A stretch of DNA of 51,877 nucleotides from Ureaplasma sp. (GCA_020024695.1 JAHHTK010000005.1:1-51877); one strand, 5' to 3'. Counted from the stretch's first letter, positions 10,690-21,439 are shown. Numbers and translations are program-made. Notes: generated by a model from the letters alone, not told the origin.

Positions 10690-11325
10690 CTATTTGGAAA
10701 TTAGTAAATAATAAAATAATTTGAAACTTTGTTTGGTTTTAGCTAACGATTTTGGTTTGAATTCTAAAAGTGGAATCTCTTGCTTAAAGCCTAATGATAA
10801 CAGTTTGAGGTGCATTTTCACTTGAAAAAAGAGATAGACAGCAGGTTCAATTAATAACCGTTCATTTTTAATTAACTGTTGCACGACAAACCAGTTAAAA
10901 CAATAAAGGTCACTATACGGTTGCTTAATAGAAAACCAAGTTCAGAACCGAAACCAGAACCGAAACCATCACCCTTTTTGATGCTTTAGATTTTGGTTAT
11001 AACCAATAACAATATCAAAGCCCCGTTTAATTTCATGATAGATACTTAAAATTATGGATTCATCAAACTTCAAACTAGATGGTCAATTTAAAAAGTATAG
11101 ATACCCTTGTTCTAATTTCTGATTAAAGATATCTTTGATTAATTCATTTTTACTGATTCCAATTTCTGGTTGATAAACTTCAAGGTGTTCATTAATGATT
11201 TGGGTATCAGTCTCATTGATAACTACTAAAGCTAAGTGATTGGTTTGACAGGCTTGTCAAAACTCTTCTAAATCCTTTAAATTACTGTGGTCAGTCAGTT
11301 TATAAATAATTAATAAATCATTCAT
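10690..11325 (-). CDS. Shortened GT2-like (polyprenol-phosphate sugar transferase-like) protein
   Basis: A 211-residue protein whose second half resembles family-2 glycosyltransferases of the dolichol-phosphate type: KRGFDIVIGYNQN, a run of Arg/Trp (WWFRFWFRFWTWF), YSDLYCFNWFVV, then a C-terminal LGFKQEIPLLEFKPKS. The DxD that binds the nucleotide sugar and the ED pair before the end are not evident, so activity is doubtful. The start follows the 11327-11752 gene by one base (TAAGATG), so the pair is coupled. It could be an active but divergent enzyme of membrane glycolipid synthesis or a relic. Confidence 0.45.
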
Positions 11326-11326
11326 C

Positions 11327-11752
11327 TTATCATCTCTTAGCAGTAAATAACTTTTGATTTAACTCTAGTCCATAACCTTTAATTGAGTTAGCACAAAAAA
11401 TAAATAAATGTCCATAACTATCTAAAAAGGTTAACTTCGTATTTGGTGAAACATTGGTTCAAATATTTTTAATTTGATAATTCAAATCTACATTAACAAT
11501 GTCTACATTGATTAAAAAATTGGTAGTTTGAAACTGATTCTTATTGGTAATTAAGAAACATTTATCGTAATTAAAACCTTGTCAGCAGGCAAGTTTTTGA
11601 TCAATCTCAGCTTGGGTTTTTAATCAATAAACAGCAACTTTGAGGGGTTCATCATTTAAATATAAAAATTTAGAAACGCCTTGGGATTTTTGTCAAAAAT
11701 GTTTCTTTTGGATTTTAGCGTAATACTTAGCATCTTGAGAGTTAAAAATCAT
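11327..11752 (-). CDS. Small protein of unknown function, DUF192-like pattern
   Basis: A 141-residue soluble protein. The stretch from about residue 70 to 135 follows the order seen in DUF192 proteins: a hydrophobic strand ending in NKNQF, then TTNFLINVDIVNVD, a polar turn, NVSPNTKL and finally GYGLELNQ. The match is by pattern and is weak. The last codon before TAA is TGA (Trp). AGG is 5 bases before the ATG. It forms a two-gene unit with the GT2-like gene and is transcribed away from yebC. Confidence 0.5.
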
Positions 11753-11772
11753 ACGAACCTTAAATTTAAGTT

Positions 11773-11778
11773 TATAAT
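11773..11778 (+). promoter_or_regulatory. Candidate -10 box for yebC
   Basis: TATAAT 39 bases before the yebC start, in a short divergent AT-rich gap (11753-11816). No clear -35 box. Confidence 0.4.
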
Positions 11779-11816
11779 ATTAAATTATCTAATAATACTA
11801 ATTAAAAGGAAAGATT

Positions 11817-12524
11817 ATGCCAAGAAAACACCTTATTGCTAGCGGAATTAACAAAAAGCAACAACAACAAGCAAAGATTTGAATGAAGTGTGCGAAAGAA
11901 ATTAAAGCCGCTGCAAAAGTTGGGGGACCAAACCCAGAGGCCAACCCAAGACTTAAAGCAGCGATCGACCGTGCCTTACAATCAAATCTTTCCCGTGATA
12001 GTATCCAAAGAAACATTAACGGGGCTAACAAGGACGCTGATAACCTCCATGAAGTCAGTTATGAAGGTTATGGTCCAAACGGTTTAGCTGTTGTTATTCA
12101 AGCCTTAACAGATAATGAAGCACGTACTTTATCAAACGTCCGTGGTTATTTCTCCAAATTACATGGTGAATTATCCAAACGGGGTTCAGTAGCGATGCTT
12201 TTCAACAAATATGGTCAATTCTTTATTGACAAATCCAAAGCCAACGATGATGCTATTTTAGAAGCCACCATGGACTGTAAAGTCGTTGACATCAAAACCC
12301 TTGACGACGTTTATGAATTATTAGTGGAACCAGAAGATTATTTCAAAGCAAAACAAGCTCTTGAAGATGCTGGTATTCCAATTTTTGAAAGTGATGTCAA
12401 ATTAATTCCAAGTTCAACCGTATCTTTAAGTGATGAAGATGTTGAACGTCTTGAAAAATTCACTGATTCTTGTGAAGATGACGATGACATTCAATGAGTG
12501 GTTACTAACTGAGAAGAAGCCTAA
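11817..12524 (+). CDS. yebC: YebC/PmpR-family DNA-binding or translation-assisting protein
   Basis: A 235-residue protein with the three-domain layout of the family. It starts MPRKHLIASGINKKQQQQAK, the mollicute variant of the GHSKW start, followed by KEIKAAAKVGGPNPEANPRL, then YEGYGPNGLAVVIQALTDN and RGSVAMLF. Members act as transcription regulators, and some help ribosomes through proline-rich stretches. In-frame TGA codons near residue 22 and twice near the end are Trp. AAGGA sits 6 bases before the ATG. A strong terminator follows directly, so it is a single-gene unit. Confidence 0.93.
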
Positions 12525-12531
12525 ATCAATC

Positions 12532-12559
12532 AAAATATCAGGGTCCCTGATATTTTTTT
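12532..12559 (+). terminator. Terminator after yebC
   Basis: Near-perfect palindrome AAAATATCAGGG T CCCTGATATTT followed by a T run, 8 bases after the yebC stop. Confidence 0.85.
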
Positions 12560-12621
12560 ATGTCCTTATCAAAATGCAAAAACTATAAGACTGAGGTTTC
12601 AAAACTGATCAATTGCAAAAC

Positions 12622-12656
12622 AAAACCCACAGGATTTTTTAATCTTGTGGTTTTTT
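12622..12656 (-). terminator. Terminator after the 12675-12965 gene
   Basis: Stem AAAACCCACAGGAT / ATCTTGTGGTTTT with one bulge and a T-rich tail on both strands, about 19 bases after the stop of the small gene. Confidence 0.6.
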
Positions 12657-12674
12657 AAATATTGTTAAGTAAGA

Positions 12675-12965
12675 CTATTGGGTTTTAGTTAGTTTACTAC
12701 TATGAAAAGTTCCAATTCGGCTTGAATTTTTCCCTAAATAAAACTTTGGTAGTTTTAGATTATCTTTAGCATGTTGTTTGGCTTTAAAAGTTTTAATGTC
12801 CCTAACTTTTCAGTCTAAATATTTCTTGCGAAACCGATAGAAAGCATCGTGAGCTGATATATGATCAGGATATTCATCAAGAAAAGTTTGTTTAAACAAA
12901 TCTAAATCGGTTTCAAATAAAACAAACAAATGTTCTCATTCTGTTGTACTACGGTGTTTATACAT
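12675..12965 (-). CDS. Small basic protein downstream of the giant lipoprotein
   Basis: A 96-residue protein, MYKHRSTTEWEHLFVLFETD at the start, then a helix-rich middle (SAHDAFYRFRKKYL) and a basic C terminus (KLPKFYLGKNSSRIG). No signal or membrane helix. Its start overlaps the end of the lipoprotein gene by 8 bp, so it depends on that transcript. The central part could be a helix-turn-helix, but I see no family. It could be a regulator or a gene fragment. Confidence 0.55.
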
Positions 12966-15900
12966 GGCTTAAGTCTACAATTAAATAGCCATCATTTCAT
13001 GATTCAACTGTTGTACTACTATTTGGAACAAGAATTTTAAAATCGGTAGTAGCAACACCATTAATTTTGATTGTTGTTCAATAGAAAGCACATGAAGTAA
13101 TGGTAGTAACGGTTTCAGGTAATCTTGCTGTCTCTGTATCTTTGAAATTGAAACTACCTAATGAGAAGGAATAACTACCAGGTTTATTTAATTTGCTTGG
13201 TCAAGATACATCTTCTAATTGAGGGCCAAGAATACGAGAACTATAATATCCAGCAAAGGCTCAATCGCCAATTTCTGTAATTGGTGATTCAGTACTTAAT
13301 AAATTACAATGATTAAGTTTGTCAGCATTATAGAACATTCCATATTGAATGATGTTAGTTTCCAATTTATCAAGTTCGCAATCAAAAGATTGAATGTAGT
13401 GATTTCCATAGAATGACGCATAACCGAGATCAGTTAAGGCATGAGCTACCACTTTGGTTGTTTTAATACCACTAGATTCATCAAAGAAATTGCCTGGAAT
13501 AGCACATCTTGCTGGTAATTCTAGTTCAAATGTGTTTGTAACTGATTGGAGTCCAGTTTTAACTTCAGCAATCGATTCTCAAGCACTTGGAAGAATAATT
13601 TTATCAATTTTAGCAGTTCATGATGGATCAGTACTCATTATCATATTAAAAGTTTCTGGAGTTAAATTATCAGCTCCTTTAAAATCAACAGTTACATTAT
13701 TAACAAGGTCTTTGAAAATATTACCTTTGATGTCAAGTGCACCGAACTTATGACCCATGATAATATTGGTTGCTTCACTACCTTTAATAGCATTATTAGC
13801 AATTCCCTTTGCTTGATAATCAGAAGATTCAAAGTCTAAGGTTGATTTACTTTTACCAGTTGCTGTTAACGTTGTAATATATCCATCACTATTAACAATA
13901 AAGTCATCATAAATATGATAGACAACTGGTTTCTTAGCAGTTATTTTTTGACCATCAACACTGAAATCAACATTATCAGTCATAAGGTTTTTAATACTAT
14001 CATCAAAAGTTAAAATATAACCGATGTTTTGTGTTTGACCACCATCAGATGAACTAACAGTGAATTTAACGGCTTGAATTTTATCAGCACTAAAGTTTGG
14101 ATAAAGAGTTTTTAAATTAGTTCTAATATCGTTTAAAAGAACAGCATTTAATTCAGGTGCATTCAATTCTTCAGCTGTCAATAAATGGTCTTGGTAAGCA
14201 GCTAAAGTTTGTGAGACAGCTTGGTTTAAATGGCTGCTGACTTCGTTGTTTAAGAAGTCTGCGACACTGTATGATTTTGCTTTATATGAACTAATTGTTG
14301 AAGAACCGTCTTCTTTAATATTTGGATTGCTTTTTCAACCACCAGCATAATAAGCGTCAAAAGTCACCCAAAAGGCTTCACTAGTAAAGTCTACATTAAT
14401 AAAAAATTGATATGTTCCGTTAGTAGAAGGTACAGGAGTAAAATAAACATCTTTGACAATGCCTTGTTGGTAATGACATTGAGCATAAATAGCATCAATT
14501 AATTGTTGTTTAATTGTTGAACCATTTAAATAATCAACATTAAAGTTTTTAGCGTCATTATTATAAATATCATTTAATTTATTGTTAATAATGTCTGACA
14601 TTGTTTTACAACGATTAGGAGTGACTCAATTATCAAAATTAAAGTTGTTATAAACAATAGTTAAGGTCCGAGCGTCTTTATCTAATTTAATCAAATCAGT
14701 ATCGGTGAAATCACACGTAAAAATGGTTCCACTAGTAAAGGGAATGGTTTCAATTACTTGGTTGCGATCATAATCAACATTGAAGTTAATAGTTCCAACA
14801 ATATAGCTTGGATCAAAACCTCTGCTTTTCAATAATTCTCATAAGTTGCTTCAATAACATGTTTGATATAAGTTTTCACTAGTGAAATTTTGCTTATTGG
14901 TTTCTCATTGTTTATTTACTAATTCCTGACAAGAAGTTATTAAGGTTTGGATTCCTGAATCAGTTAAAGTGTAATATGTGTTGTATTCAATAGTTCATTT
15001 TAAAACTCTGCTAGTTGAATCATAAACCATTCCATTTGGTCAATAGTCACCATTTCTGAAATCAACTTGATCAGTAAATGTGATTTCAAAATCATATTTA
15101 ATCAAACTATCTGCTGATTGATTATTAGCAAATTTTAAATTTTGAAAGATGGCTGCATTAAGACCAAGTTTAGTTACTAATTCTTGCTTATAAGTATTTA
15201 TAAATTCTTCTGTATTGACTTTATCAAAAGCTACATTATTTTCTTTTTGGTTATACAATTGATTTAATTTTTGATTCAAAATGCTTTTAATTAAATCAAG
15301 TCGTTTGCTATCAAGAATTTTACTTACATCAATTGTAACTGGTTCTTTTAAACTAACAGTATAACTGCTTTGGTTAGCATCATATTTGGTTCATGTATTA
15401 GAATCAACAAAATGTACTCTACTATCAAAACTAATTATTCAAGAAACAGTAAACGCTTGAGCATCAGCTTGTGGATTATTAAAACTAATACCTTTAATTA
15501 AATCCTTATCAAATGAAGATTTGGTAGCAAATTCATTAATGATTTCAGTTGCTAAACTAGTTTCTCCACTTGCATTTAACTTTTCAGCAGTTAAAACTAG
15601 TGGATTGTTAGCAGCAATAGAATCAATTTTATTTCTAATAATGCTATCCAATTTATTTAATTGCGTTAAGTTAAAATCAACAGATGCTGGTACTACTGGA
15701 ACTGGTTCTTCTGGGACAGGAGTTTCTTCAGGGGTTGGAACCACTGGTTCTGGTTCTGTTGTCTCTGGATTTTCAGGAGAAGTATTATCTTCTGGTTGAC
15801 TTGGTTTTTCAACTTCTGGAGGAACTTCTTCTGGTTGAATATTTTCAATTGGTTGTTTATCTAATTCAAGGTTTTTAATAAATTGATGGCCTGTCTTATC

Positions 15901-17502
15901 AATTTCATAATCAGCATTACTTGTTACTGTTTCACCAAATTTTACATCATCAGTAAATTTAATGATTACTTTTACATTAACTTTATCTTGACCTTCAGTT
16001 TCTTGTCCTGGTTCTAAAACAATGTCTTTAATTCAACTTTCATCAATCCCAAGTTTCTTTAATGCATTCTTAATTGCTTCTTTAATAGCAGCTACAGAGG
16101 TAGGATCTTTTAAATCTGCTTGAGTAACAGGTCTTTGATCGTTATGAATAAGAATCTTATCAAGGGCTTCATTAATCTTATCAGCCAAATTCTTATCAAT
16201 TTCTTTAGTTGGTTGTTCAGGACCAAGATGATCTTGGTTTGGATTAGGTTCTATTGGGTTTTCTGATTGGCCATCATTGCCTTGATTTGGTTTATCACCA
16301 GGTTGTTCGCCAGATTGGTCAGGATTAGATTCACCTTGGCCTTGGCCTTGTTGGTCACCAGCATTGTCACCTGTGCTACCATCAGGATTATTTCCTTGAC
16401 CATCATTACTATTACCAGTTTCACCATTATTTGGTTCATTACCAGCATCGCCTTTATCACCACCATCAGTTTCTGGTGATTCGGGATTAACTACTGGTGG
16501 CACTGGTTCTTTGTCACCATTTTGGTTACCATCATTATTTTGATTATTATCTGGGCCATTTTCTTGACCACTATTATCAGAGTTATCCCCTGGTTGGTCA
16601 TTTTGTTGGTCAGAATCTGGGTTGTTTTCTGGTTGTTCTTGGTTTCCATCTTGTCCATCTGGGTTACCACCTGCATCACCATTATTATTTTCTGAATCTT
16701 TAGGAATGTCTGGACTATCAATTGGTGGAACATCTTGGTTCTCAGTATTATTGTCTACATTTGGTTCACTTGGTTTATTATCACTTTGTTCAGAACCGTC
16801 AGTTTGACCGTTGCCTGTATCTTGGTTAGGTTTGTTATCAGGTTGACCATCGCCTGTATCTTGACCATTATTATCTCCTGAATCGCCAGGTTTTTGATCA
16901 GGATTTGATCCTTGTTCTCCATCAGGTTTTTGATTAGAGTCTGTGTCGCCAGCTGGTGGATTAGGATTATTATCCTCGTTGGTATTATTATCACCAGTTT
17001 GGTCGCCATCATTGCCTTGGTTATTATCTGAACCATTTTGTTGGTCATTATTATCAGGTTTGGTTTCTGGTTCATCACTAGGATTTAATGGATCACTTGG
17101 TGATGGGTTGATATCTGGTTCATTGCCATTATTTTCATCTTGTTGATTATTATTTTCTGAACCATTACCACTACTATCTGCATCATTTTGGTTACTATTA
17201 TCATTTGAATCTGATTGGTCATTTGATGTATTGTCATCAGAACCACTGTTTTGATCTGAATTTGAGTGTTCGTCAGAACTGTTATTATTTGAATCATTAG
17301 AACCTTGGTTTCCATTTCCATTTGGTTCATTATTTTGATTATTATTTTGGTCTTGATTTTCTGAATCAGGTTTATTTGGTGTATCATTAGTTGCAGAACA
17401 ACCAGGTAGAGCCAAAAAATAAGCAGCTGCTGTAACGCCTGTTGCTAACATAATCCCAAGTGTAGCACTAATTGAGCCAATAACTTTTGATTTTTTCTTC
17501 AT
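12958..17502 (-). CDS. Giant surface lipoprotein with low-complexity N region and BspA-like C terminus
   Basis: A 1514-residue protein. It begins MKKKSK, a hydrophobic signal and the lipobox LALPGC (Cys 35), so it should be lipid-anchored on the outer face. Residues about 36-430 are almost only Asn, Asp, Gln, Gly, Pro, Ser and Glu. A Pro/Glu hinge (about 540-590) follows the first of about six repeated units of some 100 residues, each a helical start (like LNKLDSIIRNKID) followed by beta-like sequence ending in aromatic/Asp strands. The last 110 residues carry BspA-type leucine-rich signatures: ITEIGDWAFAGYY, LPETVTTITSCAFYW. Many TGA codons are Trp. GAGGAAAG lies 3 bases before the ATG. BspA-like and Lipoprotein_17-like domains bind host surfaces in other bacteria; here an adhesin role is inferred. 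Expression may be switched by the poly(A) tract upstream. Confidence 0.88.
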
Positions 17503-17593
17503 TCTTTCCTCGCAAATTATTCAAAATTAAAATCTTTTGAATTTAATTTCATTTCTAAATTTCTATATAAATATTCATTTGATTTGTATGAAT

Positions 17594-17766
17594 CGTTTAA
17601 GATAAATTGGACAGTATATCTTCTCAATTATCGTTTTTTTTTTTTTTTTATTTCAAGGTTTGGAGATGATAATTTTAGTTTTAGTGTGTAAATTTTGCGT
17701 TTTTAGCCTATAAATAGAGAAAATTAAGATTTTTTAGCAACTATATCGTTTTAGATAATCTGGACA
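17594..17766. repeat. Two 20-base direct repeats flanking the lipoprotein promoter
   Basis: Copies at 17594-17613 and 17747-17766 share 17 of 20 bases (CGTTTwAGATAAwyTGGACA). They lie on either side of the poly(A) promoter of the lipoprotein gene. They may be operator sites, recombination sites or the trace of a duplication. Confidence 0.5.
17627..17656 (-). promoter_or_regulatory. Poly(A)-spaced promoter of the giant lipoprotein (candidate phase switch)
   Basis: On the minus strand TTGAAA (17656-17651) is followed by T, sixteen A (17649-17634) and C, then GATAAT (17632-17627). Both hexamers match the consensus at 5 of 6 positions and the spacer is 18 bases, nearly all of it the A tract. Slippage by one or two A would bring the spacer to 17 or 16 and change promoter strength. 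This is the same layout as the vlp promoters of Mycoplasma hyorhinis, where poly(A) length switches surface lipoproteins on and off. A leader of about 120 bases separates it from the ATG at 17502. Confidence 0.7.
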
Positions 17767-17812
17767 CTTTCCAAGAATCTAACAAGTAATTAAGTTCACA
17801 AGAACATAAAAA

Positions 17813-17845
17813 AATCATCCTTAAGTTTAGTCCTTAAAGATGATT
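17813..17845 (-). terminator. Terminator after the P-type ATPase
   Basis: Stem AATCATCCTTAAG / CTTAAAGATGATT (one wobble) with a 7-base loop; on the minus strand it is followed by TTTTTTT. It lies 8 bases after the stop codon. Confidence 0.8.
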
Positions 17846-17853
17846 GAAATTAT

Positions 17854-20700
17854 TTAATGTTTAGCACTGTTAATAATCTTGGCTTCTTGATTTTGAACCA
17901 TAAATAAATGGTGGTCATGTTTACGTTCAAAGTATTTAACTAATTCTTGAACCATAATGGATAAGAAAGCAATTAAGAATGGCAAGATGTTTAAGGCCTT
18001 ATAACCACTATTTAAATTGCTGAAATTTAAATCCATATTAAAGACATGGTTGATTGCAGGGACATAAGCAACAAATGCTAACAATAAAGCAGAAGCGATG
18101 GTAGCATATACTGATCATTGCATATCTTTTCAAGGTTCATGAAAGATATTTTCATTGGTACGCATTGGAATCGCATTAGAACTTAAACATAATCCTAAGG
18201 TTAAGAACATTAACCCTGAACCAGCAAACAATCCTTGAACATAAAGATTATTAAAATCAAAAATATTGTCAAGGTTTCTAAATTGGTCTCTTAAGAAAGT
18301 TAAGTCTCAATTATCAACTGTAACTGCTAACCCTAAATAAAACATGAAAGCAGCAATAGCCCAGAAAATAATTCCTTCTACTAAAATCTTGATTAACATT
18401 CGCTTATCAACAATAAACGCATTCTTTAACCGAGGTTTTTGTTGCATCAAGTGATGACCTGGTTTATTAAAACCCATCGCAATCCCTGGCAAGGTTTCAC
18501 TCATCACATTGATTCATAATACTTGCAAGGAAGATAACGGACTAATCATAAAGATAAATAAACTTAAAAAGACCGCTAATAATGAAGCTAAGTTAGTAGT
18601 TAAGATTAAACTTAACGCCTGTTTAATATTTTGAATAACTCCCCGACCTGTCTTGACGGCTTTTACAATAGTTTGATAGTTGTCATCAGTTAAGATGATG
18701 TCAGCTGCTTCTTTAGAGACATCAGTTCCTGTGATTCCCATCGCACAACCAATATCAGCAGCTTTTAAGCTGGGAGCGTCATTAACCCCATCACCTGTCA
18801 TTGAGACAATTTTGCCGTGTGCTTGTCAGGCTTTCACAATCCGAATCTTATCGGTTGGTGAAACTCTCGCAAAAACACTATATTTTTCAATGTTTTGAAT
18901 TAATTCATCATCACTCATCGCATCCAGTTCTTGACCACTTAAAGCTTGGTCCATACTTTCAGCCATGCCTAATTGTTTGCCAATCGCAATGGCAGTTCGT
19001 TTATAGTCTCCTGTAATCATGATTGGAACGATACCTGCCTCTTTTACAGTTTTAATCGCTTCAATTGCTTCAGGACGAACTGGGTCTTGTTCAGCAATTA
19101 AACCGACTAACATCAAGTTATTTTCATCTTGATCAACTTTCAAAGGTTGGTTTGGATCATAACCAAATAAAGGTTTATAACTAACTGCTAAAACTCTTAA
19201 GGCTTGGTCACTCATAACTCCATTGACTTGTTTAGCAGTTTCTAAATAACTTGATTCATTTTGACAACGAGCAAAGACATTATCAGGAGCCCCCTTAGTA
19301 ATTAAAGCGTATTGTTGAGTGGGTTTATGATAAACAACAACACTCATTAATTTTCGGTCTGAATCAAATGGTAACACTTGAATTGTGTCATAATCTTGAC
19401 TTAAATCCTGTTTGGTTAAGTGTCAGTGTTTAAATAAAGCAATTAATAATGCAGTTTCGGTTGGGTCCCCAACTTCAGAAACAATTTCATCATTTTGAAT
19501 TTGAATATCAGCACTGCTTGCAAGAACACTATAAGCTATCACTGCTTGATTAAAACTGATTTCTTGGTTATCTAACCCTTCAGTTCATACTTGCATCACT
19601 GTCATTTTGTTTTGAGTTAAAGTTCCTGTTTTATCACTACAAATGACACTGGCTGAACCTAAAGTTTCAACAGCTGGTAATTTCTTAATTAAAGCATTAT
19701 GTTTTGCCATTCCTTTACAAGCTGTTGCTAAAATTACACTCACGACAGCTAATGCCCCTTCTGGCACTGTTGCAACTGCTAAACTAATAGCAATTTGAGC
19801 TGCTTGGCCAGCAATATTTTCATTGGTAATTTCATAACTACCAGGGACTGAAATAATGGCAATATAAGCAAAGAAAGTAATTAAACACACTACCCCAGCA
19901 ATAATTCCAATAATCATGGATAATTTTGCAATTTGTTTTTGTAATGGGGTTAAATTATCTTTTTCATTATTAATTAAAGCTGCAATTTGTCCGATTTGGG
20001 TGTGCATTCCAATGGCTGTGACAATCGCTTTAGCAGTCCCATTAATAACATTGGTACCAGCAAAAATACGGTTTGCTTGATTAATTAATTTAGTATTTGG
20101 TAAATCAGGACCAACTTGTTTGTGGACTTGTTCAGATTCACCAGTTAAAACACTTTCCACCACTTCTAAATCATAGGCTTCAATTAAAAGCCCGTCTGCA
20201 GCAATTGCCATCCCTGCTTCTAACACTAAAATATCATTAACAACCACTTCACTGGCACTAATGGTAACTAAATTACCCTCTCGTAACACTGTGGCTAGTG
20301 GAGCAGTCAGTTTTGATAATGATTGCATGGCCTTGGTGGTTTTAAGTTCTTGAATAGTCCCTCAAATAGTATTGGCCAACACAATTAATAAAATGACCCC
20401 ACTTTCAACAAACATGGTAATGGTTTCTAATTCATGATTAGCTTGACCAGTGGGTTTTAAAACATTAACAATCCCTAACGCTAAACTAATCAAGGCCGCA
20501 ATAATCAAAATAATGATCATCGGATCCTTTACTTGTTGTAAAAAAAGAACAAAGGGATTGATCGGTTTCGATAAAGTTAACTGATTTGTTCCATATTTAG
20601 AACGCATCGCAGCCACTTGAGCCCGACTCAACCCTTGGTTTCGATTCAAATCTTTTAAAGGTTCATAGTGATAAGCTTGAACCTCATTTTGAGTTTTCAT
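17854..20700 (-). CDS. Cation-transporting P-type ATPase, type II (Ca2+-ATPase-like)
   Basis: A 948-residue membrane pump. In order: N-terminal cation-ATPase domain ([18 protein letters not shown]), actuator motif LTGES (about residue 170), membrane motif VPEGAL, phosphorylation site CSDKTGTLT, nucleotide domain with KGAPD, hinge [12 protein letters not shown], and six C-terminal helices. Helix 6 reads [22 protein letters not shown] has NLVTDGLP here, so the Asp that binds Ca2+ is Glu. PEGL of the family is PEGA. These changes leave the ion uncertain, Ca2+ being most likely. Several TGA codons are Trp. It forms a single-gene unit between its own extended -10 promoter and a terminator. Confidence 0.9.
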
Positions 20701-20751
20701 ATAAATTGCATCCTTTGTGACGATGTCATTTAAAACATTAAACTTCTTAAA

Positions 20752-20787
20752 ATTATATCAAGTTTCATTTATCAAAAGGTTGATAAA
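20752..20787 (-). promoter_or_regulatory. Extended -10 promoter with adjacent inverted repeat, P-type ATPase
   Basis: On the minus strand TGATATAAT (20760-20752) is an extended -10 box 52 bases before the ATPase start. Just upstream, TTTATCAA and TTGATAAA (20768-20787) form a perfect 8-bp inverted repeat with a 4-base centre, placed where a -35 region would be. That is a typical operator position; the binding protein is unknown. Confidence 0.5.
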
Positions 20788-20914
20788 AAAATGAGAAAAG
20801 AACAAATAATCTAAATTTATTCACTTTTTAGCAGAAAATAAAAATTTTCGTCATAAAATGTTAATGAGAATATTTCGTCTATTTCTTAAAAATTATTGTA
20901 AGCAAATTTATTTT

Positions 20915-20932
20915 TATACTTTTCGAAAGTAT
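20915..20932 (+). promoter_or_regulatory. Candidate -10 box and palindrome before the ATP synthase operon
   Basis: TATACT (20915-20920) overlaps the inverted repeat ATACTTT-TCG-AAAGTAT (20916-20932), 22-39 bases before the first gene. It may be a -10 box with an operator, or a small leader hairpin. No good -35 box is present. Confidence 0.4.
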
Positions 20933-20953
20933 TCTTATTAAAAGGAAACGAAC

Positions 20954-21439
20954 ATGATGCACCAGAATTTATCTAAATTTCTTATCTTCTGAGCTTTCAT
21001 GGGTTTATTCGGGCTTGAATTAAGTTTAATTATTGCCTGAATCAACCAGCAACTCTTACCTGTGCTTTACAGTTTTTTGTTAGTGTTTCCTTTTGTATGC
21101 ATTTCGAGTTTTCTTTCTTACTATACAGGGATACAAACCTCGAAATGAGCTGTCAAATTTAAGGATTGAAAACACAAAATCCAAGGTTTAACGATTACTT
21201 GTTATATCCTGATTGCACTATTAGGTTTATTACCCATCATCATTGTGATGATTGTCTTTGGTGTGACAAATGTCAGTTTGTTACCCAATGGCAATATGGG
21301 TCCTTTTAATGTAATCGGGTTAATTGTTTTTTATATAAGTTTTAAGGTGTTAAACATGGGTTTTTTAATTGTGAATAACCAACCTTATCACCACAGCAAA
21401 AAGACTTTAAACCAAAAAAGGAGTAAACATGGGCGGTAA
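20954..21439 (+). CDS. AtpI-position membrane protein (MG406-like)
   Basis: A 161-residue protein with four likely membrane helices (about 8-32, 34-56, 79-105, 115-138), a layout shared with ATP synthase protein I, which assists c-ring assembly or Mg2+ uptake. Sequence identity to AtpI is not obvious; the call rests on topology and on being the first gene of the operon, as MG406 is in M. genitalium. AAAGGAAAC precedes the ATG. Its last 11 bases overlap atpB. TGA codons near residues 13, 30, 61 and 67 are Trp. Confidence 0.6.

Larger units (their letters stand above)
17503..17853. other. Intergenic region between the lipoprotein and the P-type ATPase
   Basis: 351 bases without a gene on either strand. 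It holds the lipoprotein leader, the poly(A) promoter, two 20-base direct repeats and, at its right end, the terminator of the ATPase gene. I see no tRNA or other structured RNA. Confidence 0.7.

Noticed and set aside
11798..12031. Minus-strand frame opposite the yebC start
   Set aside because: Overlaps a well-supported gene and has no recognisable product.
15521..17146. Long plus-strand frames opposite the giant lipoprotein
   Set aside because: They are shadows of the low-complexity coding sequence, with biased composition and no ribosome sites.
17634..17649. Poly(T) run as a plain terminator tail
   Set aside because: No stem precedes it on the plus strand, and no plus-strand gene ends there; on the minus strand it fits a promoter spacer.
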